Origin: Pseudomonadota bacterium | GTDB taxonomy: Bacteria > Bdellovibrionota > UBA1018 > CAIMNF01 | DNA: 64,000 bases | Assembly: GCA_027486675.1 (NCBI GenBank) | Contig: JAIXOQ010000008.1 | Span: forward strand, 124,001-188,000 | Direction of reading: 5' to 3' | Part shown: piece by piece, positions 46,992-56,699 of the stretch | Layout: each line of letters begins with the position of its first letter | Numbering within the stretch: the stretch's first letter is position 1 | Translations under genes and position numbers: made by a program | The notes under the pieces: model-generated | What the model was told of the DNA's origin: nothing | Databases searched by the model: none | The model's input: the letters and a program-made list of their open reading frames with translations, nothing else

Positions 46992-47587
46992 AATACCGAA
47001 ACCTCCTTCTCCTAGCTTCGTGTATGTCCATGGGTTTCATGCCTTCTACAGATGCTGAAGAGGCAAAAGTAGCTACGGAGAAAGTGGCAGAGGAAAAGGG
47101 AGCAGAAGAAAAATCTGGAGACGCTACCGCTAAGAAGCATCCCGAAAAGTCGACTCACGTAGGTTCCGGCTGTTTAGTGAGCGAATCCGCGATTGCGGAT
47201 ATGGAGACTCGGGAAGAGCGTGTGAAAGAGGCTGAAGCAAAAGTCGCTCAAAAAGAAGCTGAGCTTAAGGCTTTACAGATCGCGGTCCAGGAGCAGCTCT
47301 CTCAACTCGATGAGACCAAGAAGCAGATCCAAGGGATCAAACACCAAGAAATCGCAAAGAATGAAGAGAAAGTGAAGAAGCTGATCGATACCTTTGAAAC
47401 GATGTCACCTAAGGCTGCGGCTCAAGTGGTTTCAAAGGTCGATGAAGAGATCGCTGTCACTGCACTCGTACGTCTCTCAACGGTCAAGGCCGGTAAGATT
47501 TTAGCCGCGATGGACTCTGCAAAGTCAGCTCGTCTTTCAGAACGAATGGTACTTGGGGATATCGTTAAGAAAGGGGCAGAAAAGTGA
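46988..47587 (+). CDS. MotE-like / MgtE-N domain secreted protein
   Basis: Signal peptide, coiled coil, C-terminal FETMSPKAAAQVVSKVDEEIAVTALVRLSTVKAGKILAAMDSAKSARLSERM. Confidence 0.75.
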   Translation: MKYRNLLLLASCMSMGFMPSTDAEEAKVATEKVAEEKGAEEKSGDATAKKHPEKSTHVGSGCLVSESAIADMETREERVKEAEAKVAQKEAELKALQIAVQEQLSQLDETKKQIQGIKHQEIAKNEEKVKKLIDTFETMSPKAAAQVVSKVDEEIAVTALVRLSTVKAGKILAAMDSAKSARLSERMVLGDIVKKGAEK

Positions 47588-48945
47588 ATCCAATTCTAAG
47601 CCCCGTTGCTCTACTGACCCCGGAAAATTCTCAGCAAGCCAGCGCAGTGAGTACTTTGGATGCGTCTCTTTTTGCCGAAGCCCTTCAAGCTCAAATTTCT
47701 GAAGAAGATCAAGAAAACGCAGAGAATGTAGCCATCGCTCCAGACCGTGGAGCAAATCCTGAACTCATAATAGCGATGGGACAGGGAGTTCCAGCGAAGA
47801 CAGCAGTTCAAGAGGCTATCCCAGCAAATACAACTGTAGGTCGGGCAGGCCCATCAAAGACAACAGTGACGCTGCCTGCCTTGGATGGGCAAGCAAAGGT
47901 GACGCAGGAATCTAGAGCTGGAGTAGACAGCCCATCAATCTCTGGGTCTGCTCTGAAGCAAAAATCCGCAGTGTCCCTAACAAAAGGCGATGTCTCGAAG
48001 TCCCCTTCGTCCCTGAGCTCGAGCGCCCAGCAAGAAGTCCTGATAAACCCGAACAACACTCAGGCAATAGGAGAATCAGCTGAACCTTTCAGTGGAACAC
48101 AGACCTCCCAAGACGATGTAGCCCTGCCCGCAGAGCTCTTGGCAAAAATGGGAATTAGCGTAGATGCACTAAGTACTGATGCTGTTTCTGGCGCGCAAAG
48201 AGCAAAAAAGGCTGGGGGCTCAGTTACGCAAAAGAACCCGGTGCAGGTTGCCGCGCGATCGGAGAAGAAACCAGCAATGTCTACCGAGTCGTTTCTGGAT
48301 TTGCGAGCTCCACTGTCTTTCTCGGGCAAGAGTTTAGCTCAAGCCGGGAAAGAGACAAAAAATAACATTAAACAATCGGTTCACTCTGTTCATCCGCTCG
48401 GGGATCAAACCCATCTGATGCTTCAAGGTGCAGCTCTTCCGATCATTGGCGCGTCAGAAAGTGCTGCTGAGGGCCAGATTCAGTTGTCACCTAAGTTTGT
48501 AGCAGAGCTTGGGAATGCTATGACGCAGATAGCGGCTCAGCCGAGCAAAAATGGCGAAATCAGGATTCGGATGAATCCCGAACATTTAGGTGAGGTCCGT
48601 CTATTTGTTAAGGCAAGTGGCGATCAAGTGAGTGTACGGATTGATGCTGATAATCCTGCAGCAAAGGCACTCTTTGAAGGAAGTGTGAAACAACTTGAAG
48701 CAGGTCTCGCCGGCCAGAATCTCATTCTCAGAAGTGTTGAAGTAGGGTCGGTACTACCCGGCGCAACTGCGTTGAGAATGGAATCCCCAGAGGGCTTCCG
48801 CGAAACTATTCGCTTTGATTCGCCCAACAAGTCCCAAGATGATCAGTCTGGTTTTGGGCAAGCAGGTAAGCAGGGTGGAAATGCACACGAACGGTATAAC
48901 CAGCGTCGAGAGCTCTTGGATGAGCGTCTTGACCGGATCGCATAG
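47584..48945 (+). CDS. fliK: Flagellar hook-length control protein FliK
   Basis: C-terminal EIRIRMNPEHLGEVRLFVKASGDQVSVRIDADNPAAKALFEGSVKQLEAGL. Confidence 0.88.
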   Translation: MNPILSPVALLTPENSQQASAVSTLDASLFAEALQAQISEEDQENAENVAIAPDRGANPELIIAMGQGVPAKTAVQEAIPANTTVGRAGPSKTTVTLPALDGQAKVTQESRAGVDSPSISGSALKQKSAVSLTKGDVSKSPSSLSSSAQQEVLINPNNTQAIGESAEPFSGTQTSQDDVALPAELLAKMGISVDALSTDAVSGAQRAKKAGGSVTQKNPVQVAARSEKKPAMSTESFLDLRAPLSFSGKSLAQAGKETKNNIKQSVHSVHPLGDQTHLMLQGAALPIIGASESAAEGQIQLSPKFVAELGNAMTQIAAQPSKNGEIRIRMNPEHLGEVRLFVKASGDQVSVRIDADNPAAKALFEGSVKQLEAGLAGQNLILRSVEVGSVLPGATALRMESPEGFRETIRFDSPNKSQDDQSGFGQAGKQGGNAHERYNQRRELLDERLDRIA

Positions 48946-48957
48946 AGAGGGGGGCTT

Positions 48958-49833
48958 GTGGCAGAAATAAAGACTACAGATAAGGCAGCTCTCGAGTCTC
49001 AGGTCTGGAACCAAGTGCAGGCAAGATACGGTGAAAAACCCAAAGAAGCTCGCCAAGTGAAAAAATCCTTAGATAAGGATGATTTCATGCGAATCATGCT
49101 GACTGAAATGAAGAATCAAGATCCAACAAAACCTATGGATGCTGAGCGTATGTCTCAGCAAATGGCGCAATTGACGACTGTTGAGCAGCTAAACAACATG
49201 GGAAAGTCGATTGAGAAGCTGGCTGATAAGAACTCCGCTCAAGATCGCTTAGCGATGTCTTCAATGATCGGCAAATCCGTGACGGTTGATAAATCACGCT
49301 TTGTTCATCAGAAGGGCGCGTATTCCAATCTTAACTTTGACCTACCGGGTGATGCAGAAAAAATTAAACTTGTGGTCCTGGATGAAGTAGGTGAAGAGGT
49401 CTTTGCAAAGGAGCTTGAGCCTCGCAAACAAGGTTCAAATTCGTTTAACTGGGATGGGGTGAACAGCTCTGGTGTGGCCTCCAGAAGTGGTACTTATACA
49501 GTTCGTGTCGATGCTGAGAACGAAAAGGGTGCACGCATGCAGGTCAATCCGATCTCAAATGAACGCATTGTGGGCGTGAGCTTTGAAGCTGGGCAGACGC
49601 AGTTCTTGGTAGGCGATCCTAAAACACCGCAAAAAGTGCAGTTCAGTAATGTTCTCAAGATGGAGATGGCAGCACCTGAGGCTGATGACGCTGGTACAAA
49701 ATCTAACAAAAAGCCTGCAGCGTCAGCACCGGCGAGCAATCAGCCATTCGCAATACCAAAAGAGCTTATAAATAAGGTGGCAGCCGAGGCTGAAGAAAAA
49801 GGCTTTCCAAGTGGACTGAGTCAGGAGGGATGA
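48958..49833 (+). CDS. flgD: Flagellar hook assembly protein FlgD
   Basis: KDDFMRIMLTEMKNQDPTKPMDAERMSQQMAQLTTVEQLNNM; FNWDGVNSSGVASRSGTYTVRV. Confidence 0.93.
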   Translation: MAEIKTTDKAALESQVWNQVQARYGEKPKEARQVKKSLDKDDFMRIMLTEMKNQDPTKPMDAERMSQQMAQLTTVEQLNNMGKSIEKLADKNSAQDRLAMSSMIGKSVTVDKSRFVHQKGAYSNLNFDLPGDAEKIKLVVLDEVGEEVFAKELEPRKQGSNSFNWDGVNSSGVASRSGTYTVRVDAENEKGARMQVNPISNERIVGVSFEAGQTQFLVGDPKTPQKVQFSNVLKMEMAAPEADDAGTKSNKKPAASAPASNQPFAIPKELINKVAAEAEEKGFPSGLSQEG

Positions 49834-50270
49834 CGATGAAAACAGGAAGTCCGATTCTTGTACCCCAGATCAGCCGGTTACCCGGCTCTCAGGGCACTCT
49901 AGAGTCGAGACTAAAAAAAGGTGATTTAGTTGGCGGAGAAGATTTTGGTCCATTGCTTGAGCAAGCATTGAGCTCAAAAGCAACGGATGAAAAAAAGGAC
50001 CTAGCTCAGATTGGATCTAGGCTTAAATTCTCGGCGCATGCAGCGCAACGTCTCAGGGATCGGCAGATTCAGTTCGACCCTGACATGTTGTTGCGGATGA
50101 GTGATGCGATCGACAAGGCCGACGCTAAGGGTGTGCAGGACACGCTAGTTCTAACCGATAAGGCTGCGCTGATAGTGAGTGTTCCGAATCGAACAGTGAT
50201 TACTGCGATGGATCGGGACAACTTAACGGGCAACGTCTTCACGAATATTGATGGAGCAGTGATCGTTTGA
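49830..50270 (+). CDS. Flagellar operon protein (TIGR02530-like)
   Basis: LKFSAHAAQRLRDRQIQFDPDMLLRMSDAIDKADAKG...VITAMDRDNLTGNVFTNIDGAVIV. Confidence 0.8.
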   Translation: MTMKTGSPILVPQISRLPGSQGTLESRLKKGDLVGGEDFGPLLEQALSSKATDEKKDLAQIGSRLKFSAHAAQRLRDRQIQFDPDMLLRMSDAIDKADAKGVQDTLVLTDKAALIVSVPNRTVITAMDRDNLTGNVFTNIDGAVIV

Positions 50271-50409
50271 GTAGATATGCGTGTTTACGACTCGTAACAC
50301 GGATGTTTAGAAAATAATTAGGGCTGGACCCAGAATGGGAAGCCTGCTTCACCCGATCGATTGACGGTGGAGAAACTGATTCGTAGAAAATCGGCATGGA
50401 GGCTGAAAA

Positions 50410-51696
50410 ATGGGTATTTTATCATCAATGTACACTGGCTATACTGGGATCCAAGGTCAAGGCGAGGCTTTGTCTGTCTTTGGTGACAACATTGCCAACG
50501 CTTCGACTGTAGGGTTCAAGACCGCTCGTCCAGAATTTAAGGATGCAGTAGCTAAGTCTCTGCAAGGTGTTGCAGGCACAAGCACGGCTTCAGGGCGTGG
50601 TACGAAGCTCGGCGCAGTGCGAACCGTATTTTCCCAAGGAACGATGCTTCAAACTGAGAGCCCGACCGATCTTGGAATCACGGGGGGTGGATTTTTCACC
50701 ATTGAAGGGACTGAGGGGCGTGCGTTCACGCGTGACGGATCCTTCCACTTTGATAAAGACGGGAAACTCACCACTTCAGATGGTTACAAAGTGATGGGCT
50801 TTCAGGCGGATGAAGCTGGGAAGATTACCTCAAAGATGGGACCTATGGAGGTCAATCGCTCAGTACTGGATGCACGCGGTAGCTCAAAAGTTTCACTTTT
50901 TGCAAATCTAGACTCACGTTCAGATTCCAAAATAAAATTTGACCCGAAAAGTCCTGACAAGACTTCGCACTTTGCTACTGGTGTAACCGTGTATGACACC
51001 AATGGCGCGCCGCATGCCGTAACGGTTTACTTCAACAAGGGTGAAGGAAACCAGTGGGAGTGGAGTGCTATGGCAAAAGGAGAAGAGGTCACCGATGGGA
51101 AGCCAGGAGAAATGGTCATTCAAGCCAAAGGAAAACTCACCTTTGACAATGATGGCCGTCTTGCCGAACAAGCGACCGACGAATCTGCGTTCAATTTCAA
51201 TAAAGGCTCAAAAGCAGGCCAGAAAATCGACTTTGACTTCGGTCCAGATAAGAAGAATGCCGGAGATGGATTACAAGTCACCCAGTATGGTACGGGCTCT
51301 GAGGCGTACAAGACGGTGCAGGACGGGTATACAGCGGGTACCTTGTCGGCATTGACCTTCTCTGATGATGGTAAATTATCGGCAGTCTACTCAAACGGGG
51401 AGACCATGGCTCTTGCTCAGGTGGCTTTAGCGAAGTTTGAAGCGCCCGAGGACCTACTTAAGATCGGCGGGAACAAGTTCAAAGAGACCAGGCAATCAGG
51501 GATTCCGACCGTAGGGGCCCCGATCACTGGGGGTAGAGGGTCAATCTCTTCGAAGTCGCTCGAGGCTTCGACCACGGATATCGCAAACGAATTCATCAAT
51601 TTGATGACTTCGCAGCGAAACTTCCAGGCCAATAGCAGGGTCATCGGGGTTGCCGATGAGATGCTTCAAGAAGTGATTAACCTGAAACGCAGTTAA
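50410..51696 (+). CDS. flgE: Flagellar hook protein FlgE
   Basis: MYTGYTGIQGQGEALSVFGDNIANASTVGFKTARPEF; C-terminal NEFINLMTSQRNFQANSRVIGVADEMLQEVINLKR. Confidence 0.95.
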   Translation: MGILSSMYTGYTGIQGQGEALSVFGDNIANASTVGFKTARPEFKDAVAKSLQGVAGTSTASGRGTKLGAVRTVFSQGTMLQTESPTDLGITGGGFFTIEGTEGRAFTRDGSFHFDKDGKLTTSDGYKVMGFQADEAGKITSKMGPMEVNRSVLDARGSSKVSLFANLDSRSDSKIKFDPKSPDKTSHFATGVTVYDTNGAPHAVTVYFNKGEGNQWEWSAMAKGEEVTDGKPGEMVIQAKGKLTFDNDGRLAEQATDESAFNFNKGSKAGQKIDFDFGPDKKNAGDGLQVTQYGTGSEAYKTVQDGYTAGTLSALTFSDDGKLSAVYSNGETMALAQVALAKFEAPEDLLKIGGNKFKETRQSGIPTVGAPITGGRGSISSKSLEASTTDIANEFINLMTSQRNFQANSRVIGVADEMLQEVINLKRS

Positions 51697-51716
51697 GTTA
51701 ACAGTATTTTGACGTA

Positions 51717-51746
51717 GGCCCCTGGCACAGGAAAGTGTCAGGGGCC
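51717..51746 (+). promoter_or_regulatory. Strong intercistronic hairpin between flgE and fliL
   Basis: GGCCCCTGGCAC (51717-51728)/GTGTCAGGGGCC (51735-51746), loop AGGAAA; no downstream T-run. Confidence 0.6.
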
Positions 51747-51793
51747 TTGTCGCATTTGAATCCGCACGGCAAGCTTTACTGAAGAGGCAATGG

Positions 51794-52396
51794 ATGGCCG
51801 CCGCGGAAAAAAAAGAAGAAAAGTCTGAAAGTACACCTGGAGCAGCAACGGGGGGTGGTGGCGGAAAGCTGTCCATGATCCTTGGAGTTGTGCAGCTATT
51901 GCTGACCATAGGCATTGGTGCCGTTGTGTTTCTCCAGTTTCAAAAGAGCAAACACCAAGAGAGTGTCGCAGATCTTCAGATTGAAGATCATGGCGGAGCG
52001 GGTGGTGAAGCTGCCGCCGTGGACGCACATGGGAATCCAGTTAAAGCGGAGGCGGGCAAGACCGGCGGGCTCTTTAGCAAAAAATCCTCTGTGGTCGCAA
52101 CCTTGGAGCAATTTACCGTAAATCTAGCCACCTCGCCCGGTATGGCCCCAAAATTTGCGCGTGTCGTGATCGCGCTCGATCTTCCCTCTGACGATACTCA
52201 GCAGGAAGTAAATCAGAAGATGGCACAAGCTAGGAACTCGATCATCGATCTCTTTAATAGCAAGCGGCCGGCAGATCTCCAGAGCGGAGAAGGTAGAAAC
52301 TTTCTGAAAGAGGAAATTAAAAACGCACTCAATAGTTTTTTAGTTTCTGGAAAAGTAAAAGCGGTCTTTTTTAGCAATTTCGCAATCAGCGGTTAG
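51794..52396 (+). CDS. fliL: Flagellar basal body-associated protein FliL
   Basis: Single TM, TVNLATSPGMAPKFARVVIALDLPSDD, IIDLFNSKRPADLQSGEGRNFLKEEIKNALN. Confidence 0.9.
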   Translation: MAAAEKKEEKSESTPGAATGGGGGKLSMILGVVQLLLTIGIGAVVFLQFQKSKHQESVADLQIEDHGGAGGEAAAVDAHGNPVKAEAGKTGGLFSKKSSVVATLEQFTVNLATSPGMAPKFARVVIALDLPSDDTQQEVNQKMAQARNSIIDLFNSKRPADLQSGEGRNFLKEEIKNALNSFLVSGKVKAVFFSNFAISG

Positions 52397-52414
52397 TAGG
52401 AAGGGAGGAGGCGT

Positions 52415-53404
52415 ATGAATCAAGTCTTGAGTCAGGCTGAGGTCGATGCGCTACTCACTGCAGTCGCCGATGGATCAGTAGATACGGGTGGAGCCGGCGG
52501 ATCCGGAAAAGCGGGGAGTGGAAACTCGAACGTTCAGAATTATGACCTCACCAATCAAGACCGAGTGATTCGTGGCAAAATGCCAACTCTGGATCTGATC
52601 TACGAAAGATTTGTACGTCTTTTTAGGATTTCGCTCTCAAATTCACTTCGTAAGATTGCATCTATAAGTATTATCTCTACCGATCTTTTGAAGTTTGGCG
52701 AGTTTGTGAATACGCTGCCAATTCCGAGTTGTGTAGGAATTCTTAGGTCTGGGACCTTGCGCGGCCCAGTGCTGCTTGTCTTTGAATCCAAGCTCTCTTA
52801 CGCACTCATCGATAGTTATTTTGGTGGGACGGATCGCCCATATACAAAGGTAGATGGCAAAGAGTTCACGCGGATCGAACTGATGATTATGAATAAGGTT
52901 CTCCAGCTCGGCATCGCTGATCTGGAGGAAGCTTGGGCGCCAGTTCATCGCATGGAGCTTGAGCACATGAGAACTGAGGTGAATCCTCAGTTTGTCGGAG
53001 TCGTTCCGCTTTCCGAAGTGATCATTTCCACTACATTTGAGGTTGAACTTGAAAACGCGAGCGGAACGATAGCTCTGGTTATCCCGTACTCGACCATCGA
53101 GTCGATTAAAAACAAGCTCAATACCTCATTCCAGGCAGATGGCGATCGAGCGGATCGTGTCTGGGTTGAAAACTTAGAAGATCATATGAGAAATCTTGAG
53201 GCTACGATCTCAGTCAACTTAGGTGAGACCCAAATTAATGTTGGAGACCTAGTGAATCTGAATGTTGGGGATGTGCTCCCGCTGAATCAGGATTGTGATG
53301 GTGAGCTTAAGCTGCTTGTAGAGGGAATACCCAAATTTAAATGCTTTTTCGGAGTCACTCGTGGGACACGAGCGGTTCAAATCACGCAGAGCTTGGAGGA
53401 GTAG
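52415..53404 (+). CDS. fliM: Flagellar motor switch protein FliM
   Basis: MNQVLSQAEVDALL; YERFVRLFRISLSNSLRKIASISI. Confidence 0.95.
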   Translation: MNQVLSQAEVDALLTAVADGSVDTGGAGGSGKAGSGNSNVQNYDLTNQDRVIRGKMPTLDLIYERFVRLFRISLSNSLRKIASISIISTDLLKFGEFVNTLPIPSCVGILRSGTLRGPVLLVFESKLSYALIDSYFGGTDRPYTKVDGKEFTRIELMIMNKVLQLGIADLEEAWAPVHRMELEHMRTEVNPQFVGVVPLSEVIISTTFEVELENASGTIALVIPYSTIESIKNKLNTSFQADGDRADRVWVENLEDHMRNLEATISVNLGETQINVGDLVNLNVGDVLPLNQDCDGELKLLVEGIPKFKCFFGVTRGTRAVQITQSLEE

Positions 53405-53410
53405 AAGGTT

Positions 53411-53752
53411 ATGGCGAATCCACCGACACTAGGAAAGTTAGATGGCGGCTTGGCCGGCTTTGACGCAAATGCGCATGCTGAGGCAGGCTCAGTTCATTCA
53501 CTCGATTTTATCTTAGATATCCCGCTTAAAGTTACGGTTGAGCTGGGGCGCACCAGGATGTCCGTTCGAGACATATTGCAGCTCATGCAAGGTTCTGTGA
53601 TCGAACTCTCAAAATTTGCCGGCGAACCGCTAGAGGTTTTGGTAAATGACCGCTTAGTGGCCCGTGGCGAGGTCGTCACAGTGAACGATAAATTTGGGAT
53701 TCGGCTTACAGATATTCTGTCGCCGATGGAGAGAATTGAGCAGTTGAAGTAG
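53411..53752 (+). CDS. fliN: Flagellar motor switch protein FliN
   Basis: LDIPLKVTVELGRTRMSVRDILQLMQGSVIELSKFAGEPLEVLVNDRLVARGEVVTVNDKFGIRLTDI. Confidence 0.95.
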   Translation: MANPPTLGKLDGGLAGFDANAHAEAGSVHSLDFILDIPLKVTVELGRTRMSVRDILQLMQGSVIELSKFAGEPLEVLVNDRLVARGEVVTVNDKFGIRLTDILSPMERIEQLK

Positions 53753-53775
53753 TTAGAAGAAAGGTAGAACGACAC

Positions 53776-54846
53776 ATGAGCCATGGATGGCGAATGATCG
53801 GAATGAATTTTGTTGGCCTGTTAGCACTGCAAGGAATTGCAGGCGCAGCCGTAACAGTCAGGGATATAGCTGTCTCTGAAGGGCTGAATGCTACCCTCGT
53901 GATGGATGCTCCGCTCCCTAAAGGGGCGGTCCGCTTAGAGTACTTACGTGACATTGTCCAGCTCACCTTAAATGGAGCCACACTTTATCCCGCAAAGATT
54001 GAAAATTATAACTCCGGTGTGGTGAAGAAGCTGTTTGCTTACCAGTATGCCCCGGCGGTTGTTCGGGTTCGCTTTTCCGTGAGTGATGATGCTGAACGTT
54101 TTCGCGGAAAATTGAAGCTTTCGGTCACAGGGAAACAGATCGACTTAGGGTTCTCCGATGTTCCCGTCGCCGTTAAACCTAAGGAAGCTGAAAAGATCTC
54201 TGTCCCGGATAAAGCCCCGAGTAAGGTCCTAATGAAACCGGTGGCCCCAACGGTCAGTTTAGAAGAAGAGAAAAGCCTCTTAAAGAAGGTACTCAGCGAA
54301 GATTCGCCAAAGAAGACTTTGACGGGGAACCCAAATATTGAGCGGAAAGAGCCTGCGTCTCCTATGCGTGCTGTAGGCATACTTGTAGTTTTACTAGGAT
54401 CCATCGGTCTTTTTGTTTTTTGGCTCAAAAGGAAACATACTCGGGCACAAACACGGCCGCAGGGCGCTTTTTGGTCGAATCTTTTTCCTGGAATGAAAAA
54501 AAGTGGAAAGTTCATTGAGGTCATCGCGAGTTCACCCTTAGGCCCAAAACAAAACATCCTACTCGTGAGGGTTCAAGGGCAGAAGCTGGTGCTAGGGGTT
54601 ACGCAGGATCGCATTCAATTGATCACACAACTCGATAACGAGTTCGAAGGCGATGTCCTGGATGATCCTGCGATCAGCGAGTCCTTGGGTCACATGTTAG
54701 GCGGCACTGTGCTTCCTAAGGCAGCTGCCGGCGCCATGGCGTATCCTACAACCGCAGTCACTCTGTCCGCTCCGATACAACAAAAACGTCAGCTTTCGTT
54801 CCGTGATGAAATCAGGTCAAAACTCAATGAATCGAGGATGCGGTGA
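53776..54846 (+). CDS. fliO: FliO family protein with N-terminal AMIN-like region
   Basis: Position between fliN and fliP; central TM followed by KFIEVIASSPLGPKQNILLVRVQGQKLVLGVTQDRIQLI. Confidence 0.8.
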   Translation: MSHGWRMIGMNFVGLLALQGIAGAAVTVRDIAVSEGLNATLVMDAPLPKGAVRLEYLRDIVQLTLNGATLYPAKIENYNSGVVKKLFAYQYAPAVVRVRFSVSDDAERFRGKLKLSVTGKQIDLGFSDVPVAVKPKEAEKISVPDKAPSKVLMKPVAPTVSLEEEKSLLKKVLSEDSPKKTLTGNPNIERKEPASPMRAVGILVVLLGSIGLFVFWLKRKHTRAQTRPQGAFWSNLFPGMKKSGKFIEVIASSPLGPKQNILLVRVQGQKLVLGVTQDRIQLITQLDNEFEGDVLDDPAISESLGHMLGGTVLPKAAAGAMAYPTTAVTLSAPIQQKRQLSFRDEIRSKLNESRMR

Positions 54847-55586
54847 AGGTCTTGTTCATTCTGGCTACAGCATTTTTCGTTCCAGCCGCCTCACTAGCGG
54901 CCGATGGACTGAATTTGCCTGCTGTGGCTCTTAACTTTGCCGAAGGTGGGAGGCCCACCGAGCTTGTGAATGTCCTGAAAATTGTTGTCCTACTCACGGT
55001 CCTCACGCTAGCTCCTGCAATTCTAGTGATGATGACGTCCTTCACACGGATGGTTATTGTCCTGAGTTTCCTGCGCCAGTCCCTCGGCACTCAACAAATG
55101 CCACCCAATCAGGTCCTTGTTGGCCTTGCTCTGTTTCTTTCTTTCTTTGTCATGGCACCGACTTGGCAAAAAATTTCGACCGAGGCGATCGATCCTTATC
55201 TCGCAGAGAAGATTGATCAAAAGGAAGCATTCACAAAAATTGAAGCACCGATGCGCGAGTTTATGTTCTCCCAAACTCGTGAAAAGGATCTCGAACTATT
55301 TTTAAGCATGTCGAAGATGCCAAAACCGCAGAATCGTGAAAGCGTTCCTTCTTACGTACTTGTCCCGTCCTTTGTTTTAAGTGAATTGAATACCGCATTT
55401 CAGATGGGGTTTATGCTCTATCTACCTTTCTTGGTGATCGACATGGTTGTTGCGAGCGTGCTCATGGCGATGGGTATGATGATGCTCCCGCCTATGATGA
55501 TTTCACTGCCATTTAAATTACTTCTATTTGTTCTAGTCGATGGTTGGGCGTTGGTTGTGGGTAGTCTGGTCAAGAGTTTTGGCTAG
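54843..55586 (+). CDS. fliP: Flagellar export protein FliP
   Basis: LAPAILVMMTSFTRMVIVLSFLRQSLGTQQMPPNQVLVGLALFLSFF. Confidence 0.97.
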   Translation: MKVLFILATAFFVPAASLAADGLNLPAVALNFAEGGRPTELVNVLKIVVLLTVLTLAPAILVMMTSFTRMVIVLSFLRQSLGTQQMPPNQVLVGLALFLSFFVMAPTWQKISTEAIDPYLAEKIDQKEAFTKIEAPMREFMFSQTREKDLELFLSMSKMPKPQNRESVPSYVLVPSFVLSELNTAFQMGFMLYLPFLVIDMVVASVLMAMGMMMLPPMMISLPFKLLLFVLVDGWALVVGSLVKSFG

Positions 55587-55610
55587 TACATTCTAGGAAA
55601 GGATTGATTC

Positions 55611-55880
55611 ATGACAGAAGAATTAGCGATGTCGATTGGAAATCAAGCCCTGATGACTATTGTGTACATTGCAGGCCCGATCCTACTGGCCGCCATGGTT
55701 GTTGGTATCATCGTGAGTATTCTTCAAGCGATCACGCAGATCAATGAAGCGACCCTGACCTTTATTCCTAAGATTATTGCCGTCGTGATCACGATCGTCG
55801 TTATGGCTCCTTGGATGCTTCAGGTGTTAAAGGACTATGCAACGAGCATCTTTGGTGGTGCAGGGGAGATGCTCAGGTAA
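55611..55880 (+). CDS. fliQ: Flagellar export protein FliQ
   Basis: GIIVSILQAITQINEATLTFIPKIIAV; 89 aa. Confidence 0.96.
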   Translation: MTEELAMSIGNQALMTIVYIAGPILLAAMVVGIIVSILQAITQINEATLTFIPKIIAVVITIVVMAPWMLQVLKDYATSIFGGAGEMLR

Positions 55881-56690
55881 ATGGTTTTTCAAGACTGGAG
55901 CACAGCCGAGATCGTGACCTTTTTTATGGTACTCATGCGCATGGGTACCTTGGTCGCAGTCATGCCCATTTTTGGGGATAAGGTGATTCCAGTTACGGTC
56001 AAGATACTTCTCTCTTTAGCGTTAAGTCTCGCAATGTTCCCCATGTTGATTGGCAACGGTTGGATATCGACCGATCAGGGTACCGTTTATCTCAACGATT
56101 TGTCCGTATTCATTGGGACGGTGACACAAGAAGTTTTGGTCGGACTGACGCTTGGATTCGCTGCTCAACTTGTTTTCCATACCATCACAGCCGCGGGTGA
56201 CTTCATTGGGCAGTTTGTCGGTCTCAACACCGCTAGCTCCTTTGATCCGCACTTGCAGTCCCAAACGGCGTTGATGGGTCAGATCTTATCGACTCTTGGT
56301 ATGCTTGCCTTTTTGGCGATGGATGGCCATTTGATGCTTGTAAAGACCATCGCAGATTCCTTTCACTGGATTGGGATCGGGCAGTTTTCGGTCGGAGACA
56401 GCTTCAAGACGGAGATGATTCGCATGACGACAAATGTCATGAGTTTCGGACTGCAACTTGCCGCCCCCGTCGCAATGGCGATGATGTTTTTAAATATCGT
56501 CTACGGTGTTCTTGCAAAGACGCTCCCACAGTTAAACGTCCTCACGTTGTCGATGAGCGTTAGTTTGTTTGTAGGACTCATTGTTCTCAACTTAAGTTAT
56601 CCAGCCATACACAGCGGGATGATCGGTCTTTTTCAAGGCGCATTTGAGGACCTGACTGGCCTTATGCGCACCATGAAGAAAGGAGCATAA
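55881..56690 (+). CDS. fliR: Flagellar export protein FliR
   Basis: MRMGTLVAVMPIFGDKVIPVTVKILLSLALS; DFIGQFVGLNTASSFDP. Confidence 0.95.
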   Translation: MVFQDWSTAEIVTFFMVLMRMGTLVAVMPIFGDKVIPVTVKILLSLALSLAMFPMLIGNGWISTDQGTVYLNDLSVFIGTVTQEVLVGLTLGFAAQLVFHTITAAGDFIGQFVGLNTASSFDPHLQSQTALMGQILSTLGMLAFLAMDGHLMLVKTIADSFHWIGIGQFSVGDSFKTEMIRMTTNVMSFGLQLAAPVAMAMMFLNIVYGVLAKTLPQLNVLTLSMSVSLFVGLIVLNLSYPAIHSGMIGLFQGAFEDLTGLMRTMKKGA

Positions 56691-56699
56691 GAGAGAGAA

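Noticed and set aside
53494-54557. Long minus-strand ORFs opposite fliN and fliO
   Set aside because: They lie wholly inside well-supported flagellar genes and have no recognisable features.
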